DNA of 64,000 nucleotides, from contig NZ_AOJI01000033.1 of the NCBI RefSeq assembly GCF_000336995.1, forward strand, positions 45,440 to 109,439, in the 5' to 3' direction. Below, in pieces: positions 24,241-32,998 of the stretch. The notes beneath the pieces are model-generated. The model searched no databases. It saw nothing but the letters and a program-made list of their open reading frames with translations, and was not told where the DNA came from. This DNA comes from Halorubrum aidingense JCM 13560 (lineage in GTDB: Archaea; Halobacteriota; Halobacteria; Halobacteriales; Haloferacaceae). A program made the position numbers and the translations under genes. The stretch's first letter is position 1, and each line of letters begins with the position of its first letter.

Positions 24241-24503
24241 CCGCAGAGTCAGGGCGCGATAGCTGTTGTCTTTGCCGGTATCGATGACTCGGCACCTCTC
24301 CCCGAATCGCTCTCGAAGTTCGACGGACGGACACCTTCGATCGTCGCTGCCGTGGGCGCTCGCGCTTCTTTCGAGCGCGCGCTGTCTGGCACGCCGATCG
24401 ACCTCGACGGACGGGGGTGATTTCCCCCGAGTGCGGCGTCACAGGTCGCTTCAACTGTCGTCCGTAACGGAGGCGTTTCCCCCGCGGATTCACACCTGTC
24501 GAT
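24241..24503. other. Intergenic stretch before the symporter gene
   Basis: No gene is supported; the open frames here are weak and lack family features. A short direct repeat TTTCCCCCG occurs at about 24422 and 24477. No convincing TATA box for the symporter is visible. Confidence 0.5.
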
Positions 24504-25769
24504 ATGGCCAGTTTCATCGGATCGCTGTGGCGTCGGTATCGATCGGTACCGCTCATCTACCGCATCGCGGTCGCGTTCCTCCTCGGGTCGGTCGCCGGCG
24601 CGGTCTTCGGCGAACGGATGACCGTTGTCGAACCATTTGGTGACCTCTTCTTGCGCCTGCTCAACATGCTCGTCGTCCCGATCATCGTCTTCACGCTGCT
24701 CACCGGGATCAGACAGCTCTCGCCGGCGAAGCTCGGGCGGATCGGTGGCGCGACGGTCGGACTCTACGCCGTAACGACGACGCTCGCCGGGCTGATCGGG
24801 CTCGCGGTCGCGAACCTGCTGCGCCCGGGTCGCGGGGTGGAGTTCACGGGCGGTGAGGCGCAGTCGCAGGCGCCGCCGTCGCTGACCGAGGTCGTCCTCG
24901 GGATCGTCCCGAACAACCCGGTAGCCGCGATGGCCGACGGGAACCTGCTCGCGACGGTCTTTTTCGTGATCGTGTTCGGGATCGCGCTCACTTACGTCCG
25001 GGCGCAGAAACCGGAGCTCGCGGACAGCGTCGACGGCGTGTTCGGGGCCTTCAAGATCGGGGCCGAGGCGATGTTCGTGGTCGTCCGCGGCGTGTTGGAG
25101 TACGGGGTCATCGGCGTGTTCGCCCTCATGGCGGTCGGCATCGGCACCGAGGGCGTCGGCGTGTTCTCCTCGCTCGGCGCCCTCGTGCTGGCGGTCGCCG
25201 TCGCGGTCGCCGTCCACATCGCGTTCACGTACCTGTTCGTGCTCATGCGCGTGGTCGCCGGCGTCTCTCCGATCGCGTTCCTCACAGGGGCGAAAGACGC
25301 GATGCTCACCGCCTTCGCGACGCGCTCGTCCAGCGGGACGCTCCCCGTGACGATGACGAACGCCGAAGAGGACCTCCGGATCGAAGAGCGGGTGTACTCG
25401 TTCGCGCTCCCCGTCGGCGCCACCGCAAACATGGACGGCGCCGCGATTCGGCAGGCGATCACCGTGATGTTCGCGGCCAACGCCGTGGGACAGCCGCTCG
25501 CGATCACCGAGCAGGTCTTGGTGTTGGTCGTCGCCGTGCTGATCAGTATCGGTACCGCCGGCGTCCCGGGCGCCGGGCTCGTCATGTTGACCGTCGTGTT
25601 GAGTCAGGTCGGACTCCCGCTGGCGGTCGTCGGCTTCGTCGCCGGCGTCGACCCCATCCTCGGACGCATCGCGACGATGAACAACGTCACCGGCGACCTC
25701 GCCGTCGCGACCGTGGTCGGCAAGTGGAACGACGCAATCGACTTCGGCGACGGCGTCTGGGCGAGGTAG
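24504..25769 (+). CDS. Dicarboxylate/amino acid:cation symporter (DAACS family)
   Basis: A 421-residue secondary transporter of the GltP/DctA type. It has the family re-entrant serine motif TRSSSGTLPVT, then NMDGAAIRQAITVMFAANAV, AGVPGAG and MNNVTGD, which form the substrate and sodium sites in GltPh. Eight or so membrane helices are apparent, beginning with RIAVAFLLGSVAGAVFGERM. It probably imports glutamate, aspartate or C4-dicarboxylates with Na+ or H+, which suits a Na+-rich habitat. Start ATG at 24504. It is not in an obvious operon; the next gene is 190 bp downstream. Confidence 0.93.
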   Translation: MASFIGSLWRRYRSVPLIYRIAVAFLLGSVAGAVFGERMTVVEPFGDLFLRLLNMLVVPIIVFTLLTGIRQLSPAKLGRIGGATVGLYAVTTTLAGLIGLAVANLLRPGRGVEFTGGEAQSQAPPSLTEVVLGIVPNNPVAAMADGNLLATVFFVIVFGIALTYVRAQKPELADSVDGVFGAFKIGAEAMFVVVRGVLEYGVIGVFALMAVGIGTEGVGVFSSLGALVLAVAVAVAVHIAFTYLFVLMRVVAGVSPIAFLTGAKDAMLTAFATRSSSGTLPVTMTNAEEDLRIEERVYSFALPVGATANMDGAAIRQAITVMFAANAVGQPLAITEQVLVLVVAVLISIGTAGVPGAGLVMLTVVLSQVGLPLAVVGFVAGVDPILGRIATMNNVTGDLAVATVVGKWNDAIDFGDGVWAR

Positions 25770-25819
25770 GGACTCGGCGCAGAAGACGCGCGCGGCGGAC
25801 TCAAACCGGGCTATTCACC

Positions 25820-25850
25820 AATTGTTTATAAATATTGAAATAATCTTTTT
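25820..25850. promoter_or_regulatory. AT-rich element with TTTATAAATATT core
   Basis: A run of about 30 AT-rich bases at 25818-25851 with TTTATAAATATTGAAATAAT, the most AT-rich spot in the window. It lies about 50-85 nt upstream of the leader ORF at 25903 and could bend or open DNA, act as an upstream promoter, or terminate the symporter transcript (CTTTTTG at its right end). Confidence 0.4.
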
Positions 25851-25864
25851 GTGACAGAAAATAA

Positions 25865-25873
25865 CTCTTAAAC
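25865..25873 (+). promoter_or_regulatory. Candidate TATA box for the pilus operon
   Basis: CTCTTAAAC lies 30-38 nt before an ATG at 25903 that opens a 20-codon frame. The GTG of the large ATPase gene is 90 nt away, so transcription probably starts just before the small frame. Confidence 0.4.
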
Positions 25874-25902
25874 CGACCCGTCCGCCACCCGTGAATCGTA
25901 CG

Positions 25903-25965
25903 ATGACGCGGAGACCGGACGCCGACGCCGCGACGAACCGATCGAGGCGAGGGATCGAGACGTGA
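25903..25965 (+). CDS. Possible 20-residue leader ORF upstream of the pilus ATPase gene
   Basis: ATG at 25903 opens the frame MTRRPDADAATNRSRRGIET, which stops at TGA 25963-25965, overlapping the GTG start of the ATPase gene in the arrangement GTGA. A TATA-like box sits about 33 nt upstream, so ribosomes on a near-leaderless mRNA would start here and could re-initiate at the GTG. It may instead be chance, because GTGA is common at such starts. No family match is recognised. Confidence 0.35.
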   Translation: MTRRPDADAATNRSRRGIET

Positions 25966-28334
25966 GCGACGGCCCGACGCTCCGGATCGTCGACGACGCC
26001 GACGACGATCCGGGCGGTGCGGTGCCGGCGCCGGTGCCGCCGGACGACCCCGAGGCCTGGTACGCGCCCGAGGTGCGCGCGCAGTACGAGTCCGAACCGG
26101 GGGTCGTCGCGACGGTCCGCGAGCGCGACGGCGGCCGGTTCGGCTACGGCGTGCGCGAACCGCCGCTGTCGCCCGCCGACGAGCGAGCGCTCGCGCGGGT
26201 TCGCGACCACTTCTCGGCGGTGCGCCACCGCCGCCCGCTCACGCGGGTCGGGGTGATCGAGCGCGCCGCGGCCGGCTTCGAGCCGAAGTACGCGCAGGCG
26301 CTCGATCGGTTACTCGACGCGACCGCCGCCGCACGCCGCCGGATCGACTACCACGCGCTGTGTGACCTTCGGCTGCTCGGCGACCTCACGCCCGTCGCCC
26401 TCGACGACCGGATCGAGGTCGCCGACGTGGGCGACGAGCGCGAACTCGTCGTCCACACCGAGACGTTCGCGCCGCTGGAGACGGGCATCGACGCCGACGC
26501 CGAGTACGTCGAGCGCGTCGCCGCCGAGCGGCTCGCGCAGTACGCCGTCGGGTTCGCGGGGCTCTCCGTCGACGTGGTCGTCTACCGCGAGCGCCTGCTC
26601 GGCTCCGACGCGTTCGAGACGAAGTACGCCGTGCTCGAACCGGACCTCCTGCCGGGCGACGAGGCGCTGATCGACGAGTGCAAAGAGCGCATCTGGGAGA
26701 CGACGGTCGACGGCGTCGTCGACGACCGCGAGGCGTTCGTTGCCGCGCACGCCCGGCGGTTCCTCTCGCGACGGCTCACCGCGCGCAACACCCGGGCGTG
26801 GCTCGACGCGGCGACCCACCGCGCCCGCGCCGCGCTGGCCGAGCGCGGGATCGGCGTCCCGCCCGTCGACTCGCGGTACGCCCACGACCGGCTCGACGAC
26901 CTCGCGTACTACGTGCTCCGCGACTTCGTCGGCGAGGGGATCTTGACCGTCCCGATCCGGGACCCGAACTTGGAGGACGTCGAGGCCAACCGCGTCGGCG
27001 AGCGCGTGAAGGTGATCCCGCGGGCGTCGATCCGCGACGCCGGCGACGACGCGGAGGCGTTCGACGGGACGGGCACCCGGGTTCCGACCAACCTCGCGTT
27101 CGCGGACGAGACCACCTTCGTCAACGTCGCCACCGGGCTGGCGGCCCGCGACGGGACCGAGCTCAACGCCTCGACGCCCTCCGCGAAGGTGAACCTCGAT
27201 ATCGACGGCGTCGACGAGACGATCCGGTGTGCGGTGGCGCTGCCGGTCATCTCCGAGGGCGGCCCGCACGTCTCGATCCGGAAACAGCGTGCGGACGCGA
27301 TGACGCCGATCGATCTCGTCGACCGCGGGACGCTGTCGACGGAGCTCGTCACGCTGCTGTGGCTGCTGTACGAGCATCGCGGCGTCGTCCTCTTCGCCGG
27401 GCCGACGGGGGTGGGAAAAACGACCCTGCTGAACGCTCACACGCCCTTCATCCCGTTCGACGACCGCCCGGTCTCGATCGACGAGGGGTCACGCGAGGTC
27501 CGGCTCCCGCACGAGACCGGGGTGTCGCTCACGACCCGCGACCACGAGGAGGCGTACAAGGCGGTGAGCATGGCGGAGCTGATGACGGAAGCGAACTACC
27601 TCAACCCCGACGTGGAGGTGATCGCGGAGATCAACACGCCAGCGAGCTTCGACACCTTCGCGGAGACGCTGAACACCGGCCACGGCGTGATAGGCACTAC
27701 TCACGCCGAGGACGTCGAGGCGCTCGTCAACCGCGTGATCGAGCGCGGGCTGGCGCCCTACCTCCTGCGGGAGGTCGACCTCGTGGTCTTCCCGCGGCAG
27801 GTTGGTGGCGACCGGTACGTCTCCCGGGCGGTCGAGTTGCTCTCGGCGGCAGAGTACGAGGCGCTCGACTCGGAGGCGAAACGAAGCCCCACCGGAAACC
27901 CGAAACACGGCGGCGCCGGCGTCGTCGAGAAGGGCGGCGAGGCGGTGTACTTCAACACCATCGCGTGGCGCGACGCCGACGGGAGGTTCCGATTCCCGGG
28001 CGCGCCCGACGCGGGAGGGGCGACGGGGACGGGGGGAGCGACAGGGGCAGCGGGGGCGGGGGGAGCGGGGAGCGGTCCGACCGGGTCTCCGGTCGCGACT
28101 CGCGACGCCGCCCCGCGACTCCACGCGTTCGCCCGCATCGCGGACCACACGGACCGAGCGGTCGACGCGGTCGAGTCGGAGTTCGCCGCGAAACACCGCT
28201 ACGTGGAGTACCTGGTTCGGGAGGGCGTCGACGACTTCGACGCGCTGTTCGAGTTCCTCGCCGACCTCCGCACCGACGAGGCCGCGACCGTCGAGCGCGC
28301 CGCCCGGACGATGGACGAAGGTGACCGACCGTGA
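25962..28334 (+). CDS. Type IV pilus/secretion ATPase (PilB/GspE-like, archaeal)
   Basis: A 790-residue secretion-type ATPase that would power assembly of archaeal type IV pili or a related surface filament at the cytoplasmic face. Walker A is GPTGVGKT at residues 480-487. The Asp-box/Walker B region follows in VEVIAEINTPASFDTFAETL, and the His box is GVIGTTHAEDV. The N-terminal 400 residues form the substrate-facing domain typical of long haloarchaeal PilB-like proteins. A Gly/Ala/Thr-rich repeat tract (about residues 683-712) precedes the C-terminal helical end. The GTG start at 25962 overlaps a small leader frame; the 3-prime end overlaps the next gene in GTGA. No pilin gene is nearby. Confidence 0.9.
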   Translation: MSDGPTLRIVDDADDDPGGAVPAPVPPDDPEAWYAPEVRAQYESEPGVVATVRERDGGRFGYGVREPPLSPADERALARVRDHFSAVRHRRPLTRVGVIERAAAGFEPKYAQALDRLLDATAAARRRIDYHALCDLRLLGDLTPVALDDRIEVADVGDERELVVHTETFAPLETGIDADAEYVERVAAERLAQYAVGFAGLSVDVVVYRERLLGSDAFETKYAVLEPDLLPGDEALIDECKERIWETTVDGVVDDREAFVAAHARRFLSRRLTARNTRAWLDAATHRARAALAERGIGVPPVDSRYAHDRLDDLAYYVLRDFVGEGILTVPIRDPNLEDVEANRVGERVKVIPRASIRDAGDDAEAFDGTGTRVPTNLAFADETTFVNVATGLAARDGTELNASTPSAKVNLDIDGVDETIRCAVALPVISEGGPHVSIRKQRADAMTPIDLVDRGTLSTELVTLLWLLYEHRGVVLFAGPTGVGKTTLLNAHTPFIPFDDRPVSIDEGSREVRLPHETGVSLTTRDHEEAYKAVSMAELMTEANYLNPDVEVIAEINTPASFDTFAETLNTGHGVIGTTHAEDVEALVNRVIERGLAPYLLREVDLVVFPRQVGGDRYVSRAVELLSAAEYEALDSEAKRSPTGNPKHGGAGVVEKGGEAVYFNTIAWRDADGRFRFPGAPDAGGATGTGGATGAAGAGGAGSGPTGSPVATRDAAPRLHAFARIADHTDRAVDAVESEFAAKHRYVEYLVREGVDDFDALFEFLADLRTDEAATVERAARTMDEGDRP

Positions 28335-30310
28335 GCGAACAGACGGCCTCCGAGTCGGGTCGAGGGACCGCCGGCCGCTCTCGGGCCCTCGATGCGGCCG
28401 AGACCGACGGCTTCCTGCGGGACGGTCGGTTTTCGGTCGTCGACCGCGTCTGCTACGCGCTGTTCGCGCGCCACGCCGGCGACCGCCGACACGACGCCGA
28501 TCGGAAACGGTACCGGGGAACCGCGCTGGGCACGGGGTTCGAGACGTACCTCGCGCGGGTGTACGGGCTCTCGTGGCTCGTCTGTGTCGCCGTCGCGGTG
28601 CCGGCGCTGTTGGTCGCGGCGGGGAGCGCACCGCCCCTGCTCGCCGCGCTGGAGGCGCGAGTCGGCGCCGTCTCGCCGGTTCCGATCGCCGCGCTGTCGC
28701 CCGACTGGGTCGCCATCGCGGTCGCCGGTCTCGCCGGAATTCTCGCGAAGCGGGCGACGGTGCGGCTCGGCGGGCTCCACCTCCGGTGGCGCACGGCGAC
28801 GCGACGGACCGACATCGAGCGGACGCTTCCGGCGGCGGTCCGCTACCTCGAACTGCTCGCGTCCGGGAGTGACGGGCCGCGAGAGATGGTGGCGAAGGCT
28901 GCCGACAACGACGCGTACGGCGGCACCGCGACCTCGCTGCGGAAGGTGCTCAACGCGGCGCGGCTCGCCGGCAGCCTCGACGAGGGGCTCCGGCGGGTCG
29001 CCCGCGACACCCCTTCTCGGGAGCTGCTCGCGCCGTTTCTGTTGAAGTTCCGCAAGCACGCGACGACCGGCGACGGGGCGCTCGCGGAGTACCTCCGGAC
29101 CGAGAGCCGGATGCTCGCGCACCGACAGGACCGGGCGCGAAAGCGCGCGCGGCGCTTCCTCGAACTGCTCACGGAGCTGTTCGTCGCGGTGCTGGTGTTG
29201 CCGGCGCTGCTCGTGATCGCGGCGACCGCGCTCACCGTCGTGATCCCCGAGTTCCTCCCGCCGGTGGAGACCCCGGTCGGGGTGGTGCCGACGCGGGCGG
29301 TCGTCCTCTACGGCTCCGTGCTCTTCCTCGTCGCGCTCGGGCTCGCCGGCGCGGTCGCCGTCGGGACCCTCCGCCCGCCGAACCAGCGCGCCAGCTACGA
29401 CCTACCGGGATCGCCGCGGGAGATCGCCGCCTCGATCGGGTCCAACCCGGCGAGCGCCGCGGTCGTCTTCGCGCCGCCCGCGTTCCTCCTGGCGGTCGGG
29501 CTCGCGATCGCGGAGTACACCCTCGTCAACGTCGTTCTGCTGGCGTACGCGACGTTCGCGATCCCCGTCGGCGTCGTGGCGGACAGGCGGACGCGGATCG
29601 ACGACGCGAAGGACCGCGAACTGGCCGACTTCGTCCACGCCGTCTCCGGGCACGTCGCGTCCGGGCGCCCCTTTTCGGACGCGGTCGCGGCCGTCGCCCG
29701 CGACGTCGACCTCGGGGTGCTCGACGACGACGTGGCCGACCTCGCGTTCGCGCTCCGGTCGACGACCGCGACGGGCGGAACGAGCACTGGAGGACCCGAC
29801 GCGGCGACCGGCCCGACAGACGTCCGCGCGGCCGCGATCGACCGGTTCGTCGACCGCGTCGGGACCCCGCTCGCGGAGGGGACGCTCGGGCTCGTCACGG
29901 GGGCGTTGAACGCCGGCAGCGACGCGGATGCCGTCTTCGAGACGCTCCGGATCGAGGTGGGACAGCTGTACAGCGAACAGCGGGCGCTCCGCTCGTCGAT
30001 GCACCCGTACATCGCCGTCGGGTGGGCGGCGGCCGCGCTGGTCGCCGCCGTCGTCGCCGTCGTCAACACGCAGGTGATCGACGCCGCGCGGCTCGGCGAA
30101 CTCGCCGCCGCCTCCGAGTTCGTCACCGAGCCCGACACGGTCCACCCGGAGCTCGAACGCTTCCGGCTGTACGTCGTCACGCAGGCGACGATGCTCGCGT
30201 CCGGGTGGTTCGCCGGCACCGCCTCGCGCGGCCGCTACGCGGCGCTGCTCCACTCGGGGGTCCTCGTGGCGATCTGCTACGCGGTGTTCACCGCGGGCGG
30301 GCTGGTGTGA
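28331..30310 (+). CDS. Type II/IV secretion F-family membrane protein (TadC/PilC/FlaJ-like)
   Basis: A 659-residue integral membrane platform protein partnering the upstream ATPase. It has the duplicated T2SSF architecture: membrane pairs near residues 75-140, a cytoplasmic helical domain (RTDIERTLPAAVRYLELLAS; ARLAGSLDEGLRRVARDTPS), then helices at 280-345 and 370-420, a second cytoplasmic domain (AKDRELADFVHAVSGHVASG) and three C-terminal helices. The GTG start at 28331 overlaps the ATPase stop by 4 nt. In archaea such ATPase/platform pairs build adhesion pili; the missing pilins must be elsewhere. Confidence 0.9.
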   Translation: MSEQTASESGRGTAGRSRALDAAETDGFLRDGRFSVVDRVCYALFARHAGDRRHDADRKRYRGTALGTGFETYLARVYGLSWLVCVAVAVPALLVAAGSAPPLLAALEARVGAVSPVPIAALSPDWVAIAVAGLAGILAKRATVRLGGLHLRWRTATRRTDIERTLPAAVRYLELLASGSDGPREMVAKAADNDAYGGTATSLRKVLNAARLAGSLDEGLRRVARDTPSRELLAPFLLKFRKHATTGDGALAEYLRTESRMLAHRQDRARKRARRFLELLTELFVAVLVLPALLVIAATALTVVIPEFLPPVETPVGVVPTRAVVLYGSVLFLVALGLAGAVAVGTLRPPNQRASYDLPGSPREIAASIGSNPASAAVVFAPPAFLLAVGLAIAEYTLVNVVLLAYATFAIPVGVVADRRTRIDDAKDRELADFVHAVSGHVASGRPFSDAVAAVARDVDLGVLDDDVADLAFALRSTTATGGTSTGGPDAATGPTDVRAAAIDRFVDRVGTPLAEGTLGLVTGALNAGSDADAVFETLRIEVGQLYSEQRALRSSMHPYIAVGWAAAALVAAVVAVVNTQVIDAARLGELAAASEFVTEPDTVHPELERFRLYVVTQATMLASGWFAGTASRGRYAALLHSGVLVAICYAVFTAGGLV

Positions 30311-30347
30311 GCGCTCCCGCCCGACGCGCCGAACGCCGCTGGCACCA

Positions 30348-30412
30348 TTTATAAACGACCGCCGACGCTGCCGCCGACCTTTATAAACCACTGCCGACGC
30401 GCCGACGGCCCC
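30348..30412 (+). repeat. Two tandem TTTATAAAC boxes related to the repeat family
   Basis: TTTATAAACGACCGCCGACG at 30348 and TTTATAAACCACTGCCGACG at 30380 form a direct repeat with 32-bp period. Both match the left box of copy A (TTTATAAACAACTGCGG). The conserved core GAGGCTGGGGAGG is absent, so this is a partial element or a shared promoter-like module upstream of cobT. Confidence 0.6.
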
Positions 30413-30422
30413 GATCCCGATC

Positions 30423-30464
30423 GATTAAAGTCGACTTGTGATAACCAACCGCTAGTGGTTATCA
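30423..30464 (+). promoter_or_regulatory. cobT operon promoter with overlapping inverted repeat
   Basis: GATTAAAG at 30423-30430 is a probable TATA box, giving a transcription start near 30452-30456. A perfect inverted repeat, TGATAACCA (30439-30447) and TGGTTATCA (30456-30464) with an 8-nt spacer, spans that start. Such placement fits a repressor operator for the cobalamin operon; the regulator is unknown and no cobalamin riboswitch is seen. Confidence 0.55.
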
Positions 30465-30519
30465 TCGAGCGAGCGGTCGACGGGCGGAACCGATCGGACC
30501 GGCGATCCGGAGGCGTCGC

Positions 30520-31605
30520 GTGAGCGACGCGACCCTCGTCGTCGTCGCGGGGACGACCGAGACGGCCGCGATCGACGGGATCAGCGCCGCGGGCGCCGAT
30601 CCGACGCTCAGGCGACACACCCCGAGCGCGGACCTCGAAATCGTCGCCGACGGTCGGCCCGCCCCCGACTCGCCGGTCCCGGTCAGCCCGTCGGGGTGTC
30701 CGACGCCGGCGGTCGTCACGCGGGCGGTCCGCGATCTCGTCGGGTTCGAGTTCGTCGCCGTCGACGCCGGACTCGCGGTGCCGACGGCGACGCCGACCCG
30801 CGGCGTCGACGCGGGCCCCGGCGGCGATATCCGCGAGGCCGACCCCGTCCCGGACGCCGAGGCGATCTTCGAGCGAGCGCGCGCGATGGCGCCGGTGTTG
30901 GCGGACCGGGACGGCGACGGAAGCGACACCGACGACGTCACCGCCACCGGCGCCGAGATCCTCCTCGCCGAGACGATCCCCGGCGGCACGACGACCGCGC
31001 TCGGGGTCCTGACCGCGCTCGGCGAGCGGCCGATCGTCTCCTCGTCGCTGGCGGCGAACCCGCTCGCGAGCAAGCGCGCCGTCGTCGAGGAGGGGCTCTC
31101 GGCCAGCGGCCTCGACCCGGGCGACGCCGCCGGCGACCCGATTACCGCTGTCCAGCAGATGGGCGATCCGGTGCTCGCCGCGGCCGCGGGGCTCGTCGTC
31201 GGCGCCGCCGACCGCGACGTGCCCGTGACCCTCGCGGGGGGAACCCAGCTGGCGGCGGTCGCCGCGCTGGCGCGACACGCCGGCGTCGACCGGCGGCTCG
31301 CGCTCGCGACGACCGCGTTCGTCGCCGACGACCCGACCGCGGACGTGGCGGCGCTCGCGACCGATCTGGACCTGTCGCTCACCGCGACGGACCCCGCGTT
31401 CGACGAGAGCGACCACCCGGCGATGGCGGCGTACGCCCGCGGCGAGGCCAAGGAGGGCGTCGGAATGGGCGGCGCGCTGGCGCTCGCGGACCGCGCTGGC
31501 GTGCCCGCCGGCGACGTGCGAGCACGCGTGGCAACGCTCACCGACCGGCTGCTCGCCGAGCGGGAGGCGGCGACGACGGGCGCGGCCGGAGGTGACTCCC
31601 GATGA
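30520..31605 (+). CDS. cobT: NaMN-dependent phosphoribosyltransferase CobT (archaeal type)
   Basis: A 361-residue enzyme that activates the lower-ligand base to its alpha-ribotide, the donor for CobS. It matches the archaeal CobT/UPF0284 form: [40 protein letters not shown], then [20 protein letters not shown], and [20 protein letters not shown] near the C-terminus. The GTG start at 30520 is supported by GGAGG at 30509-30513, six bases upstream. It is the first gene of a nine-gene cobalamin operon. The stop overlaps cbiA in ATGA. Confidence 0.9.
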   Translation: MSDATLVVVAGTTETAAIDGISAAGADPTLRRHTPSADLEIVADGRPAPDSPVPVSPSGCPTPAVVTRAVRDLVGFEFVAVDAGLAVPTATPTRGVDAGPGGDIREADPVPDAEAIFERARAMAPVLADRDGDGSDTDDVTATGAEILLAETIPGGTTTALGVLTALGERPIVSSSLAANPLASKRAVVEEGLSASGLDPGDAAGDPITAVQQMGDPVLAAAAGLVVGAADRDVPVTLAGGTQLAAVAALARHAGVDRRLALATTAFVADDPTADVAALATDLDLSLTATDPAFDESDHPAMAAYARGEAKEGVGMGGALALADRAGVPAGDVRARVATLTDRLLAEREAATTGAAGGDSR

Positions 31606-32996
31606 AGGGCGTCGTCCTCGGCGGCACGAGCTCCGGTGTCGGAAAGACGGTGGCGACGCTCGCGACGATCCGCGCACTGGAAAACGCCGGTCACGCCGTT
31701 CAGCCCGCGAAGGCCGGCCCCGACTTCGTCGACCCGAGCCATCACGCGCGCGTCGCGGGGCGTCCCTCGCGGACGCTCGATCTGTGGCTGCAGGGCGAGG
31801 CGGGGCTCCGCCGGAACTACGCCCGAGGCGGGGGCGACGTCTGCGTCGTCGAGGGGGTCATGGGGCTGTACGACGGCGACGAGTCGAGCACGGCCGCGGT
31901 CGCCGAGGCGCTCGATCTCCCCGTCGTGCTCGTCGTCGACGCGAGCGCCGGCATGGAGAGCGTCGCCGCGACCGCGCTGGGGTTCGAGGCGTACGCCGAG
32001 CGGGCCGGCCGCGACGTCGACGTGGCCGGGATCATCGCCCAGCGCGCGCACGGCGGACGACACGAGAGGGGGATCCGCGAAGCGCTGCCGGACGGCCTGA
32101 CCTACTTCGGCCGGATCGGCCCGCAGGAGGGCCTGGAGATCCCCGAGCGCCACCTCGGGCTGCACATGGGCGAGGAGTCGCCGGTCGGCGACGACGCGCT
32201 CGACGCGGCCGCGGCGGAACTCCGGACGGACCGGGTCGTCGAGGCGGCGCGTGAACCGACGGGAGCGGTTGCTCCGACCGACCCGGCCGAGGCAACAGGG
32301 GCCGAGGCGACAGGGACCGAGGCGACCGGCGGCGATCGGTCGCGCGTCGCCGTCGCCCGCGACGCCGCCTTCCGGTTTATGTATCCGGCGACGGTCGAGC
32401 GGCTGCGCGAGCGGGCGATCGTCGAGACGTTCGAACCGACGGCCGGCGACTCGCTCCCGCCCTGCGACGGGGTGTACCTCCCCGGCGGCTACCCTGAACT
32501 CCACGCCGAGGCGCTCGCGGGGAGCCCGGCGCTCGCCGACATCGCCGACGCGGCCGCCGACGGCGTTCCGGTCCTCGGCGAGTGCGGCGGGCTGATGGCG
32601 CTCGCGGAGTCGCTGACGACGGTCGACGGCGACACGCACGCGATGGCCGGCGTGCTCCCGGCCGACGTGACGATGCGCGACCGGTACCAGGCGCTCGACC
32701 ACGTCGAACTGCGCGCGAAGCGCGACGGACCGGCCGGGTCGACCGGGTCGGCCGCCTCGACCGCCTCGACCGCCTCGACCGCGCCGACCGCCGCAGCCGG
32801 GACCACCCTGCGCGGTCACGAGTTTCACTACTCGGCCGCCGAGGTCGCGAACGACGCTCGCTTCGCCTTCGACGTGGTGCGCGGCACCGGGATCGACGGC
32901 GCCCACGACGGACTGATCGAGCACCGAACGGTCGGAACGTACGCCCACGTCCACCCGGCGAGCGGGGCGTTCGACGCGTTCTGCGACGGGCTCTGA
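31602..32996 (+). CDS. cbiA: Cobyrinate a,c-diamide synthase
   Basis: A 464-residue glutamine amidotransferase that amidates cobyrinic acid side chains a and c using ATP and glutamine. The N-terminal P-loop synthetase has [20 protein letters not shown] and [12 protein letters not shown]. The class I glutaminase domain has its nucleophile Cys328 in [14 protein letters not shown] and a C-terminal GHEFHYS-type catalytic His region. Two low-complexity stretches lie in loops: [15 protein letters not shown] near residue 232 (15-bp DNA repeat) and [16 protein letters not shown] near residue 385 (9-bp DNA repeat). Some annotations call this gene cobB. The ATG overlaps cobT by 4 nt. Confidence 0.93.
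   Translation: MKGVVLGGTSSGVGKTVATLATIRALENAGHAVQPAKAGPDFVDPSHHARVAGRPSRTLDLWLQGEAGLRRNYARGGGDVCVVEGVMGLYDGDESSTAAVAEALDLPVVLVVDASAGMESVAATALGFEAYAERAGRDVDVAGIIAQRAHGGRHERGIREALPDGLTYFGRIGPQEGLEIPERHLGLHMGEESPVGDDALDAAAAELRTDRVVEAAREPTGAVAPTDPAEATGAEATGTEATGGDRSRVAVARDAAFRFMYPATVERLRERAIVETFEPTAGDSLPPCDGVYLPGGYPELHAEALAGSPALADIADAAADGVPVLGECGGLMALAESLTTVDGDTHAMAGVLPADVTMRDRYQALDHVELRAKRDGPAGSTGSAASTASTASTAPTAAAGTTLRGHEFHYSAAEVANDARFAFDVVRGTGIDGAHDGLIEHRTVGTYAHVHPASGAFDAFCDGL
32286..32330 (+). repeat. 15-bp in-frame tandem repeat in cbiA
   Basis: Three near-identical 15-bp units (GCCGAGGCAACAGGG type) encode [10 protein letters not shown] in the linker between the synthetase and glutaminase domains. 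Confidence 0.75.
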
Positions 32997-32998
32997 TC

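Noticed and set aside
23878..24420. Plus-strand 180-codon frame before the symporter gene
   Set aside because: Its first part is antisense to the dehydrogenase gene and the rest has irregular composition; no domain is recognisable.
30311..30519. Cobalamin riboswitch upstream of cobT
   Set aside because: No B12-box-like sequence or long structured leader is visible; the leader would be about 65 nt.
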